Source: Bacteroides gallinarum DSM 18171 = JCM 13658
GTDB taxonomy: Bacteria > Bacteroidota > Bacteroidia > Bacteroidales > Bacteroidaceae
Reading direction: 5' to 3'
Assembly: GCF_000374365.1 (NCBI RefSeq)
Contig: NZ_KB894119.1
Span: 81,677 to 145,676 of the forward strand
DNA length: 64,000 nt
Shown here: in pieces, positions 1 to 8,674 of the stretch
Position numbering within the stretch: the first letter of the stretch is position 1
Layout: the number at the start of each line of letters is the position of its first letter
Made by a program: the position numbers and the translations under genes
Notes under the pieces: generated by a model
What the model was told of the DNA's origin: nothing
Database searches by the model: none
What the model saw: only the letters and a program-made list of their open reading frames with translations

Positions 1-2249
1 ACAACAATACGAACCCCAAGGCAAAAGAAGCCCTACCGCACATACGCCGGCTGATATTCGAAGGCAGAAATAAGGAAGCGCAAGATTTGTGCGGCCCCGC
101 TATCTGCTCGCAATCCGCCAATGGAATGCCCTACCAAACCGTAGGCACGCTGCACCTCGACTTCGAAGGAATCGACAAGTACGACAATTACTACCGGGAG
201 CTGGACATCGAAAAGGCGATAGCCACCACCCGCTTCACTGCCAACGGCGTAACCTATACGCGGGAAACCTTTACTTCCTTCCCCGACCAGTTGCTGATAA
301 TCAGGCTAACCGCATCGCAAAAGAAAAGCATCTCCTTCACCGCGCGCTACGCCACCCCCTATACCGAAAACGTAGAACGCCTCATCTCCTCCCGCAATGA
401 GCTGCAACTGAACGGCAAGGCCAACGACCATGAAGGCATCGAAGGCAAAGTGCGGTTCACGGCGCTCACCCGAATCGAGCACAACGGCGGCACGCTGAAA
501 GCCGCTTCCGACAGCACCCTACAAGTACGGAATGCCAACAGCGTTACCCTGTACGTCTCTATCGGAACCAACTTCATAAACTACAAAGACGTGTCGGGAG
601 ATGCACTGAAAACCGCCCGGCAGTATATGAAGCAGGCGGGCAAGAAGTATGCCGGAAGAAAAGAAGCCCACATCGCCGCCTATCAAAAATACTTCGGCCG
701 CGTTTCGCTCGACCTGGGCAGCAACGCACAAGCCCGGAAACCCACAGACCGGCGCGTAAAAGAGTTCGCCACCGTTACCGATCCGCAAATGGCCGCCCTG
801 TACTTCCAGTTCGGGCGTTACCTGCTGATATGCAGCTCGCAACCCGGCGGACAAGCCGCCAACCTGCAAGGCATATGGAACTACCAGCTACGCGCCCCCT
901 GGGACGGGAAATACACCACCGACATCAACGTAGAAATGAATTACTGGCCGGCAGAGACGACCTCCCTGCCCGAGATGCACGAACCCTTCCTGCAACTGGT
1001 AAAAGAAGTTGCCGTACAAGGCCGCGAGAGTGCCGCCATGTACGGATGCCGAGGCTGGACGCTGCACCACAATACCGACATATGGCGCAGCACCGGCGCC
1101 GTAGACGGCCCCAAATACGGTGTCTGGCCAACCTGCAATGCCTGGTTCTGCCAGCATCTATGGGACCGCTACCTCTTCTCCGGCGACAAGGCTTACTTGG
1201 CAGAAGTTTATCCTATCATGCGCGGCGCCTGCGAATTCTACCTGGACTTCCTGGTACGCGAGCCCAAGAACAACTGGCTGGTAGTAGCTCCCTCCTACTC
1301 GCCGGAAAACAGCCCCGTCGTAGACGGCAAGCGCAGTTTCGTAGTAACAGCCGGTACTACCATGGACAACCAAATGGTTTACGACCTTTTCTACAATACC
1401 ATTCGGGCGGCCAGGCTAATGAATGAAAACGCTGCGTTTACAGACAGCCTGCAAAATGTAGCCAACCATTTGGCTCCCATGCAGGTAGGACGCTGGGGAC
1501 AACTGCAAGAGTGGCTGGAAGACTGGGACAACCCCTCAGACCACCACCGCCATGTATCCCATTTGTGGGGGTTGTACCCCGGCCGGCAAATCAGTGCCTA
1601 TCACTCGCCGGTACTTTTCGAAGCAGCTAAAAAATCCCTGATAGCCCGCGGCGACCATTCCACCGGCTGGTCTATGGGGTGGAAAGTATGCTTATGGGCG
1701 CGCCTGCTCGACGGTAACCATGCCTACAAGCTGATTACCGAGCAACTGCATCCCACCACCGATGAAAAAGGACAAAACGGAGGAACTTATCCTAACCTGT
1801 TCGACGCCCACCCGCCTTTCCAGATAGACGGCAACTTCGGCTGTACGGCCGGAATAGCCGAGATGCTTGTGCAAAGTCATGACGGCGCCGTCCACCTCCT
1901 GCCGGCATTGCCCGATGTATGGGAACACGGCACGCTAAAGGGCATCCGCTGCCGCGGCGGGTTTGTGCTCGAGGAGATGAAATGGGAAAAAGGACAGGTA
2001 CAGACAGCTACCATACACTCCACTATCGGCGGCACATTGCGCCTGCGCACTTCCTCCCCCTTATACCTGGACGGGAAGAAGCTGACACCGGCAGCACAAG
2101 AGCCGTGCGCCAACCCGCTCCTGCAACCGCAGCCCATACGCAAGCCGCTGGTAGCCGCCGATGCTCCGCTATCGGTTCCCCAGGCCAAGAAAACGTTTAT
2201 ATACGATATAGAAACTATGGCGGGAGAAAAGTACACGTTCACCCGCTGA
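1..2249 (+). CDS. GH95 alpha-L-fucosidase / alpha-L-galactosidase, 5' end outside window
   Basis: The reading frame is open from base 3 of the window, so the start lies upstream. About 749 codons are present, close to a full GH95 enzyme without its extreme N-terminus. The (alpha/alpha)6 catalytic domain is recognisable. The motif [12 protein letters not shown] begins at 921, PSYSPENSP carries the likely general-acid Glu at 1305-1307, and QIDGNFG carries the Asp at 1827-1829. These match the catalytic Asn, Glu and Asp of the family. GH95 enzymes remove terminal alpha-1,2-L-fucose or L-galactose, for example from xyloglucan or rhamnogalacturonan-II side chains. In a pectin locus the RG-II-type activity is plausible, but the substrate cannot be fixed from sequence. 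It should act in the periplasm or at the surface; the signal peptide is not visible because the start is missing. Confidence 0.9.
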   Translation, partial: NNTNPKAKEALPHIRRLIFEGRNKEAQDLCGPAICSQSANGMPYQTVGTLHLDFEGIDKYDNYYRELDIEKAIATTRFTANGVTYTRETFTSFPDQLLIIRLTASQKKSISFTARYATPYTENVERLISSRNELQLNGKANDHEGIEGKVRFTALTRIEHNGGTLKAASDSTLQVRNANSVTLYVSIGTNFINYKDVSGDALKTARQYMKQAGKKYAGRKEAHIAAYQKYFGRVSLDLGSNAQARKPTDRRVKEFATVTDPQMAALYFQFGRYLLICSSQPGGQAANLQGIWNYQLRAPWDGKYTTDINVEMNYWPAETTSLPEMHEPFLQLVKEVAVQGRESAAMYGCRGWTLHHNTDIWRSTGAVDGPKYGVWPTCNAWFCQHLWDRYLFSGDKAYLAEVYPIMRGACEFYLDFLVREPKNNWLVVAPSYSPENSPVVDGKRSFVVTAGTTMDNQMVYDLFYNTIRAARLMNENAAFTDSLQNVANHLAPMQVGRWGQLQEWLEDWDNPSDHHRHVSHLWGLYPGRQISAYHSPVLFEAAKKSLIARGDHSTGWSMGWKVCLWARLLDGNHAYKLITEQLHPTTDEKGQNGGTYPNLFDAHPPFQIDGNFGCTAGIAEMLVQSHDGAVHLLPALPDVWEHGTLKGIRCRGGFVLEEMKWEKGQVQTATIHSTIGGTLRLRTSSPLYLDGKKLTPAAQEPCANPLLQPQPIRKPLVAADAPLSVPQAKKTFIYDIETMAGEKYTFTR

Positions 2250-2278
2250 CCTGCCGCTCTGCCGGTAGTCCGATACGT

Positions 2279-2363
2279 AACGGGGCTATACTTCACGCAA
2301 ACTGCATTCCCAAAGTCCGATATCCGGCTTTTAGGTTGCAGCCCATTGAAGTATAGCCCCGTT
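2279..2363. terminator. 17-bp inverted repeat between convergent genes
   Basis: Bases 2279-2295 and 2347-2363 are exact reverse complements (AACGGGGCTATACTTCA and its complement) with a 51-base spacer. The structure sits between the GH95 stop and the convergent HU-HIG stop. No long T-run follows either arm. A bidirectional transcription stop is the simplest reading, by inference. Confidence 0.4.
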
Positions 2364-2366
2364 GTT

Positions 2367-3005
2367 CTACTGCTGTACTATCCTCTCCCTGCTCACCCCG
2401 TAGTATCCCGCCACAGGCACATACACCGGCTGGGTAGGTATCCCGATATTCTGTATTTTCCCTTCCGCCCGCAATCTCCGGATATGTTCCATAGCTTTCG
2501 ACTTCATAAATCCGCAAACCTGCTGAAAGTCCGCCCGCGTCATCAACTGGTGGTTTTCGAAATAGCTTTGTAACCGCATATCCACCTCCTCGTCCGACAG
2601 CTTGCGCGAATGCCCGTTATGGCTGATGTTTTTAAGCTTCACAGCCCCCACCTCATTCTTCAGCGTCTGGTCGGCACGGAACTTGATACCTTTCAAACGG
2701 ACTTTCGCATTTTTCCGTTTCGTCTCCGCCGTCACCTCCCCTATGCACTTGAGCGTAGGATGAAAATAACCTATCCCGTCCAGGTGCACTTGGCGTCCGT
2801 CGCCCAGCTCCTCGCCCAGCACGTGCGACAGCGCATCGAGCACCGCCGTCACATCCGTTTCCGTCAGCGAACAACGCTCCTGGATTTTACGCCTCACGTA
2901 ATCCGTTCCCACTTTTCCATTGTACGTAATGCGTGCATGGAGTTTTTTCTCATCCGGCCGGTTCGGCGGTATCGGATTCTCGTACCATTCAAAATGAATT
3001 GCCAT
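2367..3005 (-). CDS. HU-HIG family DNA-binding protein (HU domain plus C-terminal winged helix)
   Basis: This is a 212-residue protein starting at the ATG for MAIHFEWYEN. The frame stays open upstream, but that extension has no HU character. Residues 1-125 look like the Bacteroidetes HU-like domain (HU-HIG), including the segment VHLDGIGYFHPTL. Residues 135-212 resemble a small winged helix-turn-helix (LSDEEVDMRLQSYFENHQL, then MTRADFQQVCGF). Such proteins are common in Bacteroides and are presumed nucleoid-associated; their targets are unknown. It converges on the GH95 gene and is divergent from susC1. Nothing directly ties it to pectin metabolism. Confidence 0.8.
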   Translation of the reverse strand: MAIHFEWYENPIPPNRPDEKKLHARITYNGKVGTDYVRRKIQERCSLTETDVTAVLDALSHVLGEELGDGRQVHLDGIGYFHPTLKCIGEVTAETKRKNAKVRLKGIKFRADQTLKNEVGAVKLKNISHNGHSRKLSDEEVDMRLQSYFENHQLMTRADFQQVCGFMKSKAMEHIRRLRAEGKIQNIGIPTQPVYVPVAGYYGVSRERIVQQ

Positions 3006-3096
3006 AGTGCAGTGTTTATTTATACTGTGTAAAGTTAACGCTTTCCCACGGGATAATCTATTTTCTCCACGGAAATAAACGGTTACCGGCAACAGT

Positions 3097-3156
3097 CAAC
3101 GGTTCTGCCGGCAGGTATCAACGGAACAGCCGACAGATATGAACAGTCCTGTCGAT
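3097..3156. repeat. Degenerate 22-bp tandem repeat with embedded palindromes
   Basis: Two 22-bp units (3097-3118 and 3119-3140) share the pattern CAACGG-N-CNGCCGNCAG-N-TAT. A shorter third unit starts at 3141. The first contains the perfect palindrome CTGCCGGCAG (3105-3114). Further TGCCGGCA-like copies flank the array. The 22-bp period is close to two helical turns. Confidence 0.4.
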
Positions 3157-3434
3157 TACTGCCGGCACTCTATTCCGTTACGGGAAGAAACGGACTATCC
3201 CACGTTGAAAACGCAATGATACAAGGCTCCGGCAGCTCCGGTGCTACGAGTAAAATTGTATGGGAAAGGCTTGTAAAAGGTGGAGGTACGAAACAAGGGG
3301 CTTTGCCCGCAAACCCCGATGAATAGGGCGATGCAGAAGATGACGGGAATTATGAGGCAACTAAAATCGGTTGCGAAAACTAATTTTTCCACAAAGAATA
3401 TCAAAAAGTACTACACAGTTTGCACCATACAACA

Positions 3435-3442
3435 TAATTTTG
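3435..3442 (+). promoter_or_regulatory. Candidate -7 element of the susC1 promoter (TAATTTTG)
   Basis: TAATTTTG fits the Bacteroides -7 consensus TAnnTTTG and lies 85 bases before the susC1 ATG. A TTTG at 3419-3422 is only 12 bases upstream, shorter than the usual 19-21 spacing, so the -33 part is poor. That fits a promoter that needs an activator such as an HTCS. Confidence 0.4.
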
Positions 3443-3526
3443 TGTTCGATAACAGAAACAATGTAAAGTAATACCTTGCTACGGTTATCCACCTTATTAT
3501 ATTTAATAACTATAAAAAACAGACTT

Positions 3527-6500
3527 ATGAATTTAAAAAGACTTGCCAAAAGGGCATTAGCTACTCTATCATTGAGTATGTTGTGTTTAGTCGCTTTTGC
3601 ACAAGGTCACCAAATCTCAGGTACCGTTATCGACGGTACGGGTGAACCGATTATCGGTGCAAATATATTGGAAGTGGGCACTACCAACGGTGTGATTACC
3701 GACATCGACGGTAACTTTAAACTCAGCGTACAGCCCGGCGCCAAAATCCAGGTGTCATTTATTGGTTATATCACGCAAACCGTTACAGTGGGCAATCAGA
3801 ACAACATCAAGGTAACACTGAAAGAAGATGCGCAGGCATTGGACGAAGTTGTGGTTGTGGGGTATGGCGTACAGAAAAAGTCGGACTTGACAGGTTCGGT
3901 AGGAAGCGTAGACAGCGAAAGGCTGGTAGCCAAAGGTACGAGTACCGTTATGGAGTCCTTGCAGGGACAGGTAGCCGGTGTGGATATTTCACAATCTTCC
4001 AGCCGTGTAGGTGAAAGCTTCAATATCTCTATCCGCGGTAAAAGTACATTGGGCGACAGCACAAGTCCGCTGTTCGTCGTAGACGGAGTTATCTGTGACG
4101 ATATCAACTTCCTGAATCCGGCGGATATCGAGAAAATCGACATCCTAAAAGATGCTTCTTCCACGGCTATCTACGGTTCGCGTGCTACAAACGGTGTCGT
4201 TATCGTAACTACTAAACAAGCCAAAGCCGGCGAGGACATGAAGGTATCCGTTACTTACGACGGCTATGTGGGTTACAAGACTGTGGCACGTATGCCGGAC
4301 TTTATGGACGACCGCGAATGGACTGCATACCGCTACATGAAATATGCCTCTCCCATAAAGAATGCAACAATTACCAACGGACGTATTCCGCTTGAAATGA
4401 CAAGCGGTAACTTGGCCTCCGTATGGAACGACAAGGGTAACGACCTTTCTATCAAGATGCGCGAGCAGTTCCTGACAGGAGATTTTACCGACTGGAGAGA
4501 CTTGATGCTGGAGAACGGAACACAGCAGAACCACTTCATACAGGTAGCAGGCGCAAGCAAGAAGGTTTCTTATCGTTTAGGTGCAGGTTATCAACAGGAA
4601 GACGGTGTTATGGGCGATGCCATGAAGCGCTACAATATAAAAATGTCTATCGACGGGGCTATCAACAAGCAGGTAACGGTAGGTGCCACTGCTAACTTAG
4701 TGGCTTACGACTACGATTACGGTTCAAAACGTGCTATTCAGGAGTCTTTCCGTGCAAACGGTTACTGGCTGCCTTACAACACTGAAACCGGTGAGGTAAA
4801 CTACCAACCCGGAAAAGACCTGGCACCAGGGCAGTCTTCAAGCCTGACATTCCCTGCGGGTTTTTCTTCTTCCGTATCTCCGCTCATCGACCGGATGAAC
4901 TCGGACGACAAGACAAAAGGTTACCGCGTGCTCGGTACGATGTACGCACAGTACAAACCTATCAACGACGTCATCATCAAAACTACTTTCTCGCCGACAT
5001 TCTCTACAAAGCGCAGAGGTGAATATTACGGTGGTTTGTCCTCAGCACAATCGAGTACATACAACGCAACGACCAATCCTACCGGAACGGCACTGGCAAG
5101 TGTTACCCGCAACGAATCATTCTCATATACATGGGATACGCAGGTAAATTATGTAAAGACTTTCAATAACGACCACAACCTGAACGCCATGGCATTGGTA
5201 AGCGTGTATAGCACCGAAGCGGAGAAATATGCGCTGAGCGGAGAAGGGGTTACACCCGAAACCTTGTGGTACAACCTGGGGTCGGCCGCTTCTTACAGTG
5301 GTGTCGAAAGTTCGTACGGCAAAGCAACGATGCTTTCATATGCACTCCGCGTAAATTACAACTACAAAGGCAAATACCTGGCTACGGTATCGACCCGCTG
5401 GGACGGTTCTTCTAAATTCAGTAGCGGCCACAAATGGGGAGTGTTCCCGTCGGCAGCATTGGCATGGCGCATCAGCGAAGAAAACTTCATCCGTGAAAAC
5501 ACTCCGTGGATTAGCAACCTGAAACTGCGTGCCAGCTATGGTGTTACCGGTAATAATGCATCCGTAGGAAACTATGAGACAATCTTCCTTGCAAGCAGAC
5601 TCTATTATTCCAGTTTCGGCAAAGGTTACGGCCCCGAAGTGGTAAACGAACTGCTGAGTTGGGAAAAGACGAACGAGGTTAACTTAGGACTGGATTTCGG
5701 CTTCCTGAATAACAGGATTTCGGGAAGTTTAGATTGGTACCGAAAAGACTCTAAAGACCTTCTAATGGACCAGAAGATGTTGCTCGAACAAGGTACTCCG
5801 GACGGAAATATGACTGCCAACGTGGGTAAAGTGCGCAATCAGGGTATCGAATTGATGTTGAAGGGTGTTCTGTTCCAAAACAAGGACTTTTACTGGGACA
5901 TCACAGCCAGTTTCGCCAAAAACAAGAATGAGATTCTGGAACTGCAAGGCAAGAAGGAAGATATGCGCGCACAACGTTGGTTTATCGGACAACCGATTGA
6001 TGTGGCTTATGACCTGAAACCGACCGGAATCTGCACGCAAGCTACCGCCAACGAGCAAGTAACCATTAACGGCGTAACAAAAACAAAAAGTGAATGGTAC
6101 GGCTATTTCGAAGGTTGCATGACTTATGAGGACCTCAACAAAGACGGAAAAATCGATGATTCCGACCGTCAGATTATCGGCCAGGCAATGCCGAAATGGA
6201 CGGGTAACCTGTCTACTTCGCTCTCTTACAAGAACTGGGATTTCTCAATGAGCGTCAACACCAAACAGGGACATACGCTGTACAGCTACTTCATGGAAGA
6301 ATTTACCGATTATTCCGACCGCGGACGAACCAAACTCAGCATGGATTTCTACATTCCCGAAGGTGCACCTATATTTAACTATACCTGGGACGGAAAGAAT
6401 TATTCGTCTTTGACCTCCGACCCTACCGTAGTGGCAAAAGAAACGACCGTGGGTTCTTATCCCTATCCGTTCAATGATGTTAACTACAATCATGGTGGCG

Positions 6501-6784
6501 GTACAGGCTGGCATACCGGCAAGAATACCGAATTCAAGTCCAAGAACTATGTAGACGCCTCTTACTGGAAAATCAAGAATATCACAGTAGGATATACCTT
6601 CGACAAGGCTTTGACAAGGAAAATCGGTATCGAACACCTCCGTATTTATGCTAATGTATTAAATCCGTTTACATTTACCGACTATAAAGGTTTCGACCCG
6701 GAATGGGCAGACGCCAAAATCAGCGACGGTACAGGCGGTCCGAGCTCTATCAGTTACCAAATCGGCCTTAACGTGAAGTTCTAA
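3527..6784 (+). CDS. SusC-like TonB-dependent outer membrane transporter, module 1
   Basis: This is a 1085-residue SusC/RagA family protein. The ATG for MNLKRLAKRA is preferred because it gives a clean signal peptide (residues 1-25, ending AFA). An in-frame TTG 17 codons upstream does not. After the signal come a carboxypeptidase-regulatory-like beta-sandwich (about 29-100), the segment ALDEVVVVGYG (105-114) typical of the SusC plug start, the plug and a 22-strand barrel ending in LNVKF. With susD1, 19 bases downstream, it should form the gated import complex for oligosaccharides across the outer membrane. The surrounding enzymes suggest a pectic ligand. Expression is probably under HTCS1, encoded just downstream on the other strand. 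Confidence 0.93.
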   Translation: MNLKRLAKRALATLSLSMLCLVAFAQGHQISGTVIDGTGEPIIGANILEVGTTNGVITDIDGNFKLSVQPGAKIQVSFIGYITQTVTVGNQNNIKVTLKEDAQALDEVVVVGYGVQKKSDLTGSVGSVDSERLVAKGTSTVMESLQGQVAGVDISQSSSRVGESFNISIRGKSTLGDSTSPLFVVDGVICDDINFLNPADIEKIDILKDASSTAIYGSRATNGVVIVTTKQAKAGEDMKVSVTYDGYVGYKTVARMPDFMDDREWTAYRYMKYASPIKNATITNGRIPLEMTSGNLASVWNDKGNDLSIKMREQFLTGDFTDWRDLMLENGTQQNHFIQVAGASKKVSYRLGAGYQQEDGVMGDAMKRYNIKMSIDGAINKQVTVGATANLVAYDYDYGSKRAIQESFRANGYWLPYNTETGEVNYQPGKDLAPGQSSSLTFPAGFSSSVSPLIDRMNSDDKTKGYRVLGTMYAQYKPINDVIIKTTFSPTFSTKRRGEYYGGLSSAQSSTYNATTNPTGTALASVTRNESFSYTWDTQVNYVKTFNNDHNLNAMALVSVYSTEAEKYALSGEGVTPETLWYNLGSAASYSGVESSYGKATMLSYALRVNYNYKGKYLATVSTRWDGSSKFSSGHKWGVFPSAALAWRISEENFIRENTPWISNLKLRASYGVTGNNASVGNYETIFLASRLYYSSFGKGYGPEVVNELLSWEKTNEVNLGLDFGFLNNRISGSLDWYRKDSKDLLMDQKMLLEQGTPDGNMTANVGKVRNQGIELMLKGVLFQNKDFYWDITASFAKNKNEILELQGKKEDMRAQRWFIGQPIDVAYDLKPTGICTQATANEQVTINGVTKTKSEWYGYFEGCMTYEDLNKDGKIDDSDRQIIGQAMPKWTGNLSTSLSYKNWDFSMSVNTKQGHTLYSYFMEEFTDYSDRGRTKLSMDFYIPEGAPIFNYTWDGKNYSSLTSDPTVVAKETTVGSYPYPFNDVNYNHGGGTGWHTGKNTEFKSKNYVDASYWKIKNITVGYTFDKALTRKIGIEHLRIYANVLNPFTFTDYKGFDPEWADAKISDGTGGPSSISYQIGLNVKF

Positions 6785-6803
6785 TTTTAAACAGTAACCA
6801 ATT

Positions 6804-8447
6804 ATGAAAAAGATATATATACTTGCGGCAGCTTTCTCTCTCGCTGCATTGACCGGATGCTCCGGTTTTCTGGACCAAGATTTGAAATCCGATGTTCCGG
6901 GTCCCGATTATTATGCTACGGAAACGGGCTACGAAAGCCTTTCCAATGCCATGTACAGTTCATTAAGAACCATTTATGGCGGTGACCCCTGGTTGTTCGA
7001 AGGTGGTACGGACTTATTCGCCACCGGACGTGCGGCCGTCAATACCTGCAATTTATACAGCGCAGCCTTTACCAGCGCCAACGATGCGGTAGAGACATTC
7101 TATACAGACCATTACAAGGGAATCTCACTTACCAACGAAGCAATTTATTGGGGCGGCGATGATGCCTCAAGAGCTGCAAGAGTGGCAGAAGCCCGCGGTT
7201 TGCGTGCTCTCTACTACCTGAACCTCGTACAGCAATTCGGCGGCGTGCCTTTGGTTACCGAACGTGTTTCGGGTATAATGAGCAGTGCGGAACGTGCCTC
7301 TACCGTTGATACATATAACTTTATCATCGATGAACTAACAGAATTGAGTACCTCTCCGAACTTAGCGGCAAGCGCTACCGACGGACGCTTCAACCAAAAA
7401 GCAGCCTACCATTACTTGGCGAAAGCGTATCTTTCAAGGGGATATTTGACGAATTCCACCTCGGACTTCCAGGCAGCTATTACGGCAGCCCAAGCCGCCG
7501 GTGCAGGTCAGGCATTGACTACTCCTTTTTCTACATTGTTCAGTAATGCTGGCGAAGGTAATCCCGAAGTTTTGTTCTATGTAGGATACAGCGTAGAAAC
7601 CGTGGATGATGTAAAAACAGACGGAAACAAACAACAAGCACATTTCTGCGATTACTTGGACGGCCAGGAAAAAGGCCACAAATACACCTCTTCCACATTG
7701 ACACCGACCTTGTGGATGCACGAGGTATTCAATACCAATACCAGTAACCCGGCACAGGACGAACGTTACGAGGCAACTTTCATGACCGAGCTCCGCGCAT
7801 CTTACTGGGATTATTACGATGCAAATAAAAATACGAGTAAAGTGACTTATTACTACTGTCCGTCTTGGGAAATAGCCAACATCGACGCCTGGCGTTCGGC
7901 ATTGCCCAGCCGTGCCGATGCCCAAGTCGTGGAAATGTTACCCGAAGGAACGAATATCAACGGCGTAGAAACGACCTACGAAACCAAAATGAAAGAAGAT
8001 GTATACGGAGTGGCTTCTTTCCGCAAATTCGATGATACCGAAAACGGCAGAACTTACTTTAGTGTCAATTCATCCATGCGGGATATTTACCTGGCACGTT
8101 TGGGCGAAACGAACCTGATTGCAGCAGAAGCCTGCATCAAGGCCAACGACCCCTCGGGGGCACTTACCTATGTAAATATCGTACGTAACCGTGCCAATGC
8201 CACTCCTGCAACGGAAACCGAAATGAGTATTGAATATATCCTAAATGAACGTGCACGCGAACTTGCCGGAGAATACCACCGTTGGGCAGACTTAGCACGT
8301 ACCGGAAAACTGGCGGATTATGTGGAGGCTCATAATCCGGACATCAGTGCCGGCCAGATAACCAGCAAGTTCTACTTGCGGCCTATTCCACTGGCAGCTA
8401 TCGAATTGAATCCGGCTTTAGCTGGACAACAAAACGAAGGTTGGTAA
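6804..8447 (+). CDS. SusD-like surface glycan-binding lipoprotein, module 1
   Basis: This is a 547-residue RagB/SusD family protein. A lipoprotein signal ends in LTGC, with Cys19 the predicted lipidated residue, followed by SGFLDQDL. The N-terminal SusD-like part and the C-terminal RagB/SusD domain are both recognisable. The latter includes YILNERARELAGEYHRWADLAR, which is characteristic near the C-terminus. SusD proteins cap the SusC channel and bind the incoming glycan at the cell surface. It is the second gene of a two-gene operon with susC1 and is followed by a strong terminator. Confidence 0.93.
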   Translation: MKKIYILAAAFSLAALTGCSGFLDQDLKSDVPGPDYYATETGYESLSNAMYSSLRTIYGGDPWLFEGGTDLFATGRAAVNTCNLYSAAFTSANDAVETFYTDHYKGISLTNEAIYWGGDDASRAARVAEARGLRALYYLNLVQQFGGVPLVTERVSGIMSSAERASTVDTYNFIIDELTELSTSPNLAASATDGRFNQKAAYHYLAKAYLSRGYLTNSTSDFQAAITAAQAAGAGQALTTPFSTLFSNAGEGNPEVLFYVGYSVETVDDVKTDGNKQQAHFCDYLDGQEKGHKYTSSTLTPTLWMHEVFNTNTSNPAQDERYEATFMTELRASYWDYYDANKNTSKVTYYYCPSWEIANIDAWRSALPSRADAQVVEMLPEGTNINGVETTYETKMKEDVYGVASFRKFDDTENGRTYFSVNSSMRDIYLARLGETNLIAAEACIKANDPSGALTYVNIVRNRANATPATETEMSIEYILNERARELAGEYHRWADLARTGKLADYVEAHNPDISAGQITSKFYLRPIPLAAIELNPALAGQQNEGW

Positions 8448-8456
8448 AAAACTTAA

Positions 8457-8490
8457 AGGGACGCTGTTTACAGCGTCCCTCTTTTTTCTT
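8457..8490 (+). terminator. Rho-independent terminator after susD1
   Basis: A stem AGGGACGCTG (8457-8466) pairs with CAGCGTCCCT (8471-8480) across a four-base loop and is followed by a T-rich tail. It ends the susC1-susD1 transcript. It also lies just beyond the 3' end of the opposite-strand small gene and could stop that transcript as well. Confidence 0.85.
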
Positions 8491-8497
8491 CAATGAT

Positions 8498-8605
8498 TTA
8501 CTCCTCCTGTTCCTCTCCCCACAGCTCCGTGTCCGAAGGGGCTTTCCAAAGGCTCCAGGCTATTGCCGAGCCTACAACAAGCAAGCTTATTAAATATATA
8601 ATCAT
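8498..8605 (-). CDS. Small 35-residue single-pass membrane protein
   Basis: An ATG at 8605 opens a 35-codon frame ending in TAA at 8498. The product starts MIIYLISLLVVGSAIAWSLW, one hydrophobic helix, then has a very acidic tail (DTELWGEEQEE). It lies 69 bases downstream of the HTCS1 stop on the same strand and just before the bidirectional hairpin, so it could be the last gene of the HTCS1 transcript. I recognise no family. Support is the helix plus acidic tail and the fit between HTCS1 and the terminator; there is no homology evidence. Confidence 0.5.
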   Translation of the reverse strand: MIIYLISLLVVGSAIAWSLWKAPSDTELWGEEQEE

Positions 8606-8674
8606 AGTTACGGTTGGTTTTCTAATTATTTAAGAAGAACATATTTAAAATGTTTATGTTCACTCCGGATGCAA

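Larger units (their letters stand above)
3006..3526. other. Long intergenic region upstream of susC1
   Basis: These 521 bases separate the divergent HU-HIG and susC1 genes. I see no convincing gene: two short open frames here have no recognisable domain. It holds a cluster of 22-bp-spaced palindromes (3097-3156) and a -7-like element before susC1 (3435-3442). A region of this length before a SusC gene usually contains the leader and the regulator-binding site. Confidence 0.6.

Noticed and set aside
3195..3404. 69-codon minus-strand frame in the susC1 upstream region
   Set aside because: It has a hydrophobic stretch but no promoter, ribosome site or family match.
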